Of a stretch of DNA of 64,000 nucleotides, positions 58,368 to 64,000 are shown piece by piece. The notes below the pieces were generated by a model that saw only the letters and a program-made list of their open reading frames with translations, was not told the origin of the DNA and did no database searches. The stretch lies in contig NZ_BJLQ01000014.1 of the NCBI RefSeq assembly GCF_006538725.1, positions 1 through 64,000 on the forward strand. Reading direction: 5' to 3'. A program made the translations under genes and the position numbers. Position 1 is the first letter of the stretch. The number at the start of each line of letters is the position of its first letter. The stretch is from Cellulomonas gelida (GTDB taxonomy: Bacteria > Actinomycetota > Actinomycetes > Actinomycetales > Cellulomonadaceae).

Positions 58368-59798
58368 ATGACGAGTGACGTGCGAGTCAGCCCCGAGGTC
58401 GACCTGGCGCTCGCCGCTGCGGGCTACCGCGCCCTGGCCCCCGGGGACGACGGCGCGCTGGTCGCGGTCGCGCTCGATGGTTCGGAGCGCCGCGTCGAGC
58501 TGCACGTGCTGCCGGCCGACGACACGACGCGTGCGCGCGTCGGCGCGTGGCGGTCGGTGCGGCACGAGCACCTGGTGCGCGTGCTCGAGGTGGTGCCGCT
58601 GTCGGCCGCCGAGATCGGGGTCTTCTCCGAGCACCTGCCCGGCCTCAGCCTCGTCCGGCTGTGCGCCGCGCGTGGACCCCTGTCCGACGGCGAGGCCGCG
58701 ACCCTCGCGATCCCGGTCGCGCAGGCGCTCGAGGCGATGCACGCCGTCGGCATCCAGCACGGCGGCGTCGGTCCGCGCTCGATCGTCGTCGACGCGGACG
58801 GGCGTCCGGTGCTCGCCGGGCTGGGTGTCGCGCTGCGGCACGTCCCCACGGCGTCCGACGAGTCCGCCGCCGACGTCCGTGCGCTGCTCGCCGCGGTGCT
58901 CGAGCCGCTCGCCGTGCCCGGCACGGGCGGGGGAGACGGCTCGCTCGGTGAGGCGCTCGAGGACCTGCTGCACGAGCCTGCGCCGAGCGCCGCGCGCGTG
59001 GTGGACCGGTGCTTCCGCGTCGCCGTGCCGCAGCCGGTGCGGCTGCCCGACCGGGCCGGGACCGGGCGGGACGTGGCGCACGACCTGGGGTCGCTGCGCG
59101 CGACGGCCCGCGGCGACAGCGGGGGCCGCGCGCGACGGGGTGGTGCGAGAGCCGGACGGCACGGCGCGACCAGTCGGCTCCGCCCGGCGAGCGACGTGGA
59201 GAGCGGTCCCGTGAGAGGGCGCGGCCCGGCCGGGCGACCCGGCGTGGCGCGCGTGATGATCGCCGGTGCGTGCGCCGTGGTGCTGGCCGCCGCGGTGACG
59301 GTGACCGTGCTCGTCGCACCGTGGCGCGCGACCACCGACGGGGGGACGGCCGCCGCGGCGCCCGGCCCGGTCGCGGGCCCGCGGGCGACGTCGGTGCCCG
59401 CCCGGACCGATCCGCGGGACGCAGCGGTCGCGCTCACGCAGCGGCGTGCGTCCCTGCTCGCACAGGGACGCGCGGCAGCGCTGCACGAGGTCGAGGTGGT
59501 CGGTTCGCCCGCGCACGAGGCCGACTCCCGGCTCGTGGCGCAGCTCGACGGTGACCGGGTCAGCGGCCTCGAGGTGTCGGTGACGGACGTCGAGCGGCTC
59601 GAAGCTCCGCGCGACGACGCCGGGTCGAGCGACGACGAGGTGCGCGTGCAGGTCACGAGCACCACCAGCGCGTACGAGCGCGTGGCCGCCGACGGCTCGC
59701 GACGAGCCGGCGGTCCTGCCGCGACCTCGACGGTCGTGCTCGTGCTGCGCTGGACCGACCAGGGCTGGCGGGTGTGGGACGTGGCCCCCGCCACCTGA
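58368..59798 (+). CDS. Membrane protein with degenerate protein-kinase domain (pseudokinase)
   Basis: 476 residues. Residues ~1-190 look like a eukaryotic-type Ser/Thr kinase N-lobe to catalytic loop. HRDLKPxN is replaced by HGGVGPRSIVVDADGRP, and the DFG motif by AGLGVALRH; no VAIK lysine is evident. A single TM (RVMIAGACAVVLAAAVTVTV) near residue 315 is followed by an extracytoplasmic domain (EVRVQVTSTTSAYERVA, WTDQGWRVWDVAPAT). Kinase activity is unlikely; it may be a signalling scaffold. Start ATG 58368; ATG 58341 in frame is possible. Confidence 0.72.
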   Translation: MTSDVRVSPEVDLALAAAGYRALAPGDDGALVAVALDGSERRVELHVLPADDTTRARVGAWRSVRHEHLVRVLEVVPLSAAEIGVFSEHLPGLSLVRLCAARGPLSDGEAATLAIPVAQALEAMHAVGIQHGGVGPRSIVVDADGRPVLAGLGVALRHVPTASDESAADVRALLAAVLEPLAVPGTGGGDGSLGEALEDLLHEPAPSAARVVDRCFRVAVPQPVRLPDRAGTGRDVAHDLGSLRATARGDSGGRARRGGARAGRHGATSRLRPASDVESGPVRGRGPAGRPGVARVMIAGACAVVLAAAVTVTVLVAPWRATTDGGTAAAAPGPVAGPRATSVPARTDPRDAAVALTQRRASLLAQGRAAALHEVEVVGSPAHEADSRLVAQLDGDRVSGLEVSVTDVERLEAPRDDAGSSDDEVRVQVTSTTSAYERVAADGSRRAGGPAATSTVVLVLRWTDQGWRVWDVAPAT

Positions 59799-59801
59799 GC
59801 C

Positions 59802-60692
59802 CTAGGACTGCTCGGCCGCCCACCGTGCGGCGGCCGGCAGGTCACGGTGCTCGGGCACGAACCCGCTCGCCTCGAGCGCGGCGGGGACCGCACGCACGGA
59901 CCCGAGCACCTCGGAGGCGAAGTCGCGCAGCGCGAGCCGCAGCGCGAACGCCGGGACTGGCACGCGCGCCGGCCGGTGCACAGCCTGCGCGAGGGCCTCG
60001 ACGACGTCGGCGTTCCGGTCGGCACGCGTGACGAGGTTGACCGGGCCGGCGACGTCAGCGGTCAGCAGGTGCTCGATCGCCCGCACCTCGTCGTCCAGCG
60101 TGATCCACGACCAGTACTGGCGGCCCGAGCCGAGCCGGCCGCCCAGCCCGGCGCGCAGGATCGGCCACAGCGGTCGCAGCGCGCCACCGCCGGCGCCCAG
60201 CACGACCCCGGTCCGCAGGTGCGCCACGCGCACCCCGGCCGCGGCAGCGGGCTCGGTGGCCGCCTCCCACTGGCGCACGACGTCGGCGAAGAACGTGGTG
60301 CCGAGCGGCTCGGTCTCGTCGACCTCGGTGTCGCCCCGGTCCCCGTACGCGCCGATCCCCGACGCCTGGAGCAGCACGCGCGGGCCGTCGTCGAGCGTCG
60401 CGAGCCTGCGCGCCAGCAGCCCCGCGGTGTCGACCCGTGAGGCCAGCACGTCGCGCTTGCGCGCCTCGGTGAGCGGCCGGGTGCCGGGGTTGGTCCCGGC
60501 GAGGTTCACGACGGCGTCGAACCCCCGCAGGGCGTCGGGTGCCAGCGACCCGCGTGCGGGGTCCCATGCGATCTCCTCGGGCCGCGTCTGCGCGTGCCGC
60601 ACGAGCACGTGCACGTCATGACCCGCCGACCGCAGCCGGGGGAGCAGGGCCGAGCCGATGAAGCCGTGGGAGCCAGCGACGACGATGCGCAT
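59802..60692 (-). CDS. TIGR01777-family NAD(P)-dependent epimerase
   Basis: 296 residues. MRIVVAGSHGFIGSALLPRL is the Rossmann G-x2-G-x2-G turn. DAVVNLAGTNPGTRPLTEAR, VLLQASGIGAYGDRGDTEVD and REIRTGVVLGAGGGALRPL-type segment (AHLRTGVVLGAGGGALRPLW) match the family, then a C-terminal DUF1731-like region. Corresponds to M. tuberculosis Rv2216 in the conserved block. Substrate unknown. Its stop lies 4 bases from the pseudokinase stop. Confidence 0.92.
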   Translation of the reverse strand: MRIVVAGSHGFIGSALLPRLRSAGHDVHVLVRHAQTRPEEIAWDPARGSLAPDALRGFDAVVNLAGTNPGTRPLTEARKRDVLASRVDTAGLLARRLATLDDGPRVLLQASGIGAYGDRGDTEVDETEPLGTTFFADVVRQWEAATEPAAAAGVRVAHLRTGVVLGAGGGALRPLWPILRAGLGGRLGSGRQYWSWITLDDEVRAIEHLLTADVAGPVNLVTRADRNADVVEALAQAVHRPARVPVPAFALRLALRDFASEVLGSVRAVPAALEASGFVPEHRDLPAAARWAAEQS

Positions 60693-60761
60693 CCCGTCAC
60701 CCTAGATTCGAACGGCCTGACCTGCGCCCGCAGTCACTTCCCGCGTCGCTTGCGGACGGGT

Positions 60762-60805
60762 GCGCGAACGGCCCGACCCCCGCGAGGGGACCGGGCCGTT
60801 GCGCG
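60762..60805 (-). terminator. Hairpin terminator after sucB
   Basis: aacggcccg at 60767-60775 pairs with cgggccgtt at 60792-60800, with an inner CCCC/GGGG pairing in the loop. Located 20-55 bases past the E2 stop, it separates the lpd-sucB operon from the TIGR01777 gene. Confidence 0.7.
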
Positions 60806-60819
60806 CGACGAATGGGGCG

Positions 60820-62619
60820 TCAGAGGCCGAGCTCGGCCTCGAACGCGCCCTCCTCGAGCCGGGCCTTGATGGCGGAGAGGTACCGCGAGGCGTCCGCGCC
60901 GTCCACGAGCCGGTGGTCGTAGGACAGGCAGAGGTAGCACATCGACCGGACCGTGATGACGTCCTCGCCTTCGGGGCCCTTCACCACGGCGGGGCGCTTG
61001 ACGATCGCGCCCGTGCCGAGGATCGCCGACGTGCCGCCGGGGACGATCGGCGTGTCGATGATCGCGCCGCCCGAGCCGGTGTTGGTCACCGTGAACGTCG
61101 CGCCCGAGAGCTCGTCGGGACCGATCTTGTTGTTCCGCGTGCGGGTCGCGAGGTCCGCGATCTTGCGGGACAGACCGGCCAGGTTGAGATCGCCCGCGTC
61201 GCGGACCACGGGCACGACGAGGCCGCGCTCCGTGTCGACCGCGATGCCGACGTTCTCCTGACCGTGGTACGTGATCTGGTTGCCCTCGAGGACGCCGTTG
61301 ATCTTCGGGAACGCCTTGAGTCCCTCGATGGCGGCGAGCACGAAGAACGGCAGGAACGTGAGGTTCGTGCCCTCGCGCGCCTTGAAGTCCTCCTTCGCGG
61401 CGGCGCGCAGGCGCGCGATCTTGGTCACGTCGACCTCGACCACGGTCGTGAGCTGCGCCTGCGTGTGCAGGGCCTCGACCATGCGCTCGGCGATGATTTG
61501 GCGCAGTCGGCTGGCCTTCTCGGTCGTGCCGCGCAGCGGCGAGACCGTGGGCACCTTGGCGGCCGGTGCGGGAGCGGCAGCGGCGGGCGCGGCGGCGGGC
61601 TGCGCGGCGGCGGCCTTGGCGGCCTCGGCCTTCGCGGCGGCCTCCAGCACGTCCTCCTTGCGGATGCGGCCACCGACGCCGGTGCCCGTCAGGGACGCGA
61701 CGTCGACACCCTTCTCCGCGGCGAGCTTGCGCACGAGCGGCGTGAGGTAGCCGCCCGAGGCTGCCGGCGCTGTCGCAGTCTCGCCAGCGGAGGCTGCGGC
61801 CGGAGCAGCCGGGGCTGCGGGAGCCGGTGCCGCCGCAGCGGGAGCCGGTGCCGGGGTCGCGGGCACCGGCGCCGGCGCCTGCGCGGCGGGCACGGGTACC
61901 GGGGCGGCCTCGGCGGGAGCCGGAGCCGGAGCGGCGGCCGGGGCGGCCTGCTGCGTCGCGGACCCGATGCGGGCCAGGACAGCGCCGACCTCGACGGTCT
62001 CGTCCTCCTGGACGAGGATCTCGGTCAGCGTGCCGGCCAGCGGCGACGGGATCTCGGTGTCGACCTTGTCGGTCGAGATCTCGAGCAGAGGCTCGTCGAC
62101 CTCGACGGCGTCACCGACGGACTTGAGCCAGCGCGTGACCGTGCCCTCGGTGACGGACTCGCCGAGCGCGGGCAGCGTGACGTCCTGCGCGTCGCCTGCG
62201 GCCGCCGCCTGCGCGGGTGCCTCCTGCGCCGACGCGGCGGGCGCGGCCTCCTCGTGCTGCTCGGGCGACTGCTGAGCGGGCGCCGCCTCGGCGGCGGGCT
62301 GCTCGACGGGAGCCTGCTCGGCAGGGGCCTCCTGCGCGGCGGGCTGCTCGGCCGGCGCCTCGTCGGACGACCCGGCGCCCTCGCCCGAACCGATCACGGC
62401 GAGCGCTGCGCCGACCTCGACCGTCTCGTCCTCCTGGACGAGGATCTGCTCGAGCACGCCGGCGAACGGCGACGGGATCTCGGTGTCGACCTTGTCGGTG
62501 GAGATCTCGAGCAAGGGCTCGTCGACCTCCACGGTGTCGCCGACGTTCTTCAGCCAGCGGGTGACGGTGCCTTCGGTGACGGACTCACCGAGCGCAGGAA
62601 GCTGCACGTTCTGGGACAT
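60820..62619 (-). CDS. sucB: 2-oxoglutarate dehydrogenase E2 (dihydrolipoamide succinyltransferase)
   Basis: 599 residues. Two lipoyl domains (~1-76 and ~148-222), each with [14 protein letters not shown] around the lipoylated lysine, are joined by Ala/Pro/Gln-rich linkers. The E3-binding domain (~290-330) is [40 protein letters not shown]. The catalytic domain carries [20 protein letters not shown] and the active-site His/Asp in [16 protein letters not shown]. Corresponds to M. tuberculosis Rv2215 (DlaT); whether it serves pyruvate, 2-oxoglutarate or both is not decided by sequence. Needs LipA/LipB downstream. Confidence 0.94.
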   Translation of the reverse strand: MSQNVQLPALGESVTEGTVTRWLKNVGDTVEVDEPLLEISTDKVDTEIPSPFAGVLEQILVQEDETVEVGAALAVIGSGEGAGSSDEAPAEQPAAQEAPAEQAPVEQPAAEAAPAQQSPEQHEEAAPAASAQEAPAQAAAAGDAQDVTLPALGESVTEGTVTRWLKSVGDAVEVDEPLLEISTDKVDTEIPSPLAGTLTEILVQEDETVEVGAVLARIGSATQQAAPAAAPAPAPAEAAPVPVPAAQAPAPVPATPAPAPAAAAPAPAAPAAPAAASAGETATAPAASGGYLTPLVRKLAAEKGVDVASLTGTGVGGRIRKEDVLEAAAKAEAAKAAAAQPAAAPAAAAPAPAAKVPTVSPLRGTTEKASRLRQIIAERMVEALHTQAQLTTVVEVDVTKIARLRAAAKEDFKAREGTNLTFLPFFVLAAIEGLKAFPKINGVLEGNQITYHGQENVGIAVDTERGLVVPVVRDAGDLNLAGLSRKIADLATRTRNNKIGPDELSGATFTVTNTGSGGAIIDTPIVPGGTSAILGTGAIVKRPAVVKGPEGEDVITVRSMCYLCLSYDHRLVDGADASRYLSAIKARLEEGAFEAELGL

Positions 62620-62646
62620 GACCGCGTCGTCTCCTTCGATTCCAGG

Positions 62647-64000
62647 TCAGTTGTGGGCGTGCAGCGGCTTGCCGGCGAGGGCCAGGTGGGCCTCGCCGAG
62701 CGCCTCGTTCTGCGTCGGGTGGGCGTGGACCAGGGCGGCGACGTCCTCCGGGTACGCCTCCCAGTTCACGATGAGCTGGCTCTCGCCGATGAGCTCGCCG
62801 ACGCGCGCGCCGATCATGTGCACGCCGACGACGGGGCCGTCCTTCTGGCGCACGAGCTTGACGAAGCCCTGCGTGCCGAGGATCTTGCTCTTGCCGTTGC
62901 CGGCCAGGTTGTACTCGAGCGACTCGACGCCGTCCTCGCCGTAGAGCTCCTTGGCGCGCGCCTCGGTCACGCCCACGGAGGCGACCTCGGGCTCGGAGTA
63001 CGTCACGCGGGGGATGCCCGACTCGACGATCGGCTGCGGGTTGAGGCCCGCGATCTGCTCGGCGACGAAGATGCCCTGCGCGAACCCGCGGTGCGCGAGC
63101 TGCAGGCCGGGGACGATGTCGCCGACGGCCCAGATGTTCGCGACGCCCGTGTGCAGCTTCTCGTCGGTGATGACGAAGCCGCGGTCGAGCGTGATGCCCT
63201 GCTCCTCGAAGCCGAGGCCCGAGGTGCTCGGCCCGCGGCCGACGGCCACGAGCAGCACGTCCGCGTCGAACGTCTTGCCGTCCTCGAGCGAGACGTGCAC
63301 GCCGTTGTCGTCCTGCGTGACGCCGGAGAACCGGACGCCGAGGTTGAACGCGATGCCGCGCTTGCGGAAGGCACGCTCGAACGCCTTGCTCAGCGCCTCG
63401 TCCTCGTTGGGGACCAGGTGCGGCAGGGCCTCGACGATCGTGACGTCCGCGCCGAACGACTTCCACACGCTCGCGAACTCCGAGCCGATCACGCCGCCGC
63501 CGAGGATGACCGCGGACTGCGGGATCCAGTCGAGCTGCAGCGCCTGGTCGGACGTGATGACCCGGCCGCCGATCTCGAGGCCGGGCAGCGAGCGCGCGTA
63601 CGAGCCGGTCGCGAGCACGATGTGCTCGCCGGTCAGCGTCTGGCCGTTCACCTCGACCGTGTTCGGGCCGGTGAGCTTGCCGTAGCCCTCGACGACGGTG
63701 ATGCCGCGCGACTTGATGAGCCCCTGCAGACCCTTGTACAGGCCGCCGATGACGGTGTCCTTGTACTGGTTCACGCCGGGCATGTCGACGTGGTCGAGCG
63801 TCGTGTGCACGCCGTAGTGCGCGCCCTCGCGGGCGTTGTCGGCGAGCTCGGCGGCGTGCAGGAGCGCCTTGGTCGGGATGCAGCCCTTGTGCAGGCAGGT
63901 CCCACCGACCTTGTCGGCCTCGACGAGGGCGACGGTCTTGCCGAGCTGGGCGGCGCGCAGGGCAGCCGCGTAGCCACCGCTTCCCGCTCCCAGGACGACG
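62647..64000 (-). CDS. lpdA: Dihydrolipoyl dehydrogenase (E3), partial, runs off the right edge
   Basis: About 450 residues are present; the first few N-terminal residues lie beyond base 64000. The FAD-binding start VVLGAGSGGYAAALRAAQLG is followed by the redox-active disulfide GGTCLHKGCIPTKALLH. The NAD domain has AVILGGGVIGSEFASVWKSF. The C-terminal interface domain ends HAHPTQNEALGEAHLALAGK with the catalytic His-Glu pair. It reoxidises dihydrolipoyl-E2. It is 27 bases from sucB, so the two form one operon. Confidence 0.95.
   Translation of the reverse strand, partial: VVLGAGSGGYAAALRAAQLGKTVALVEADKVGGTCLHKGCIPTKALLHAAELADNAREGAHYGVHTTLDHVDMPGVNQYKDTVIGGLYKGLQGLIKSRGITVVEGYGKLTGPNTVEVNGQTLTGEHIVLATGSYARSLPGLEIGGRVITSDQALQLDWIPQSAVILGGGVIGSEFASVWKSFGADVTIVEALPHLVPNEDEALSKAFERAFRKRGIAFNLGVRFSGVTQDDNGVHVSLEDGKTFDADVLLVAVGRGPSTSGLGFEEQGITLDRGFVITDEKLHTGVANIWAVGDIVPGLQLAHRGFAQGIFVAEQIAGLNPQPIVESGIPRVTYSEPEVASVGVTEARAKELYGEDGVESLEYNLAGNGKSKILGTQGFVKLVRQKDGPVVGVHMIGARVGELIGESQLIVNWEAYPEDVAALVHAHPTQNEALGEAHLALAGKPLHAHN

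Overview
The window is very high-GC DNA with GTG starts, many 4-base start/stop overlaps, a WhiB-type protein, a SARP/BTAD regulator and a CBM2-tailed secreted esterase. It fits an actinobacterium, probably a cellulolytic Cellulomonas-like member of the Micrococcales (inference from content; no rRNA is present to prove it). The outer flanks form one conserved actinobacterial housekeeping block. On the left are glnA2 and glnE. On the right, in reverse, are lpd-sucB (2-oxoacid dehydrogenase E3/E2), a TIGR01777 epimerase, lipB, lipA, a DUF4191 protein, an RDD protein and glnA1. In Mycobacterium tuberculosis the corresponding genes (Rv2215-Rv2222c) are contiguous, with glnA1 next to glnE. Here about 46.8 kb separates the convergent glnE and glnA1 genes.

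The first part of that interval (about 5.4-30.8 kb) is a phage-tail-like contractile injection system (CIS). A minus-strand run of 17 tightly packed genes begins with sheath and tube. It continues through a gpD-like hub, gpV-like spike, PAAR-like tip, gp25, gpJ and gpI-like baseplate proteins and coiled-coil fibre candidates. It ends with a 1077-residue helical protein and a 2021-residue protein that combines RHS/YD-like sequence with an HELTH metallopeptidase-like motif. I see no capsid, portal, terminase or lysis gene and no AAA+ ATPase of the usual eCIS kind. A SARP/BTAD regulator converges on the 3' end of the cluster. The cluster's promoter region carries 11-bp-phased GTGACGC heptamers, the type of site SARPs use. 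The sheath gene's Shine-Dalgarno sequence lies wholly inside a perfect 10-bp stem, so both transcription and translation of the first gene may be gated.

The middle part (31-40.2 kb) holds ordinary genes: secreted esterase-CBM2, AI-2E family transporter, membrane protein, two alpha/beta hydrolases, a secreted repeat protein, and a PAS protein translationally coupled to a soluble chemotaxis transducer.

From 40,333 to 51,967 lies an 11.6-kb integrated element, bounded by a perfect 29-bp direct repeat that reproduces the last codons and stop of glnA1. It has a tyrosine integrase beside attR, an XRE repressor, a divergent AlpA-like HTH gene heading a 10-11 gene operon (replication-type protein, WhiB, small proteins) that ends in a phage tape-measure protein, and a plus-strand two-gene cargo unit of unknown function with a palindromic operator. 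Having a tape measure but no head or packaging genes, it looks like a phage satellite or a much-reduced prophage. Its insertion left glnA1 coding intact but moved the gene's probable terminator 11.6 kb away. A near-consensus GlnR box lies upstream of glnA1.
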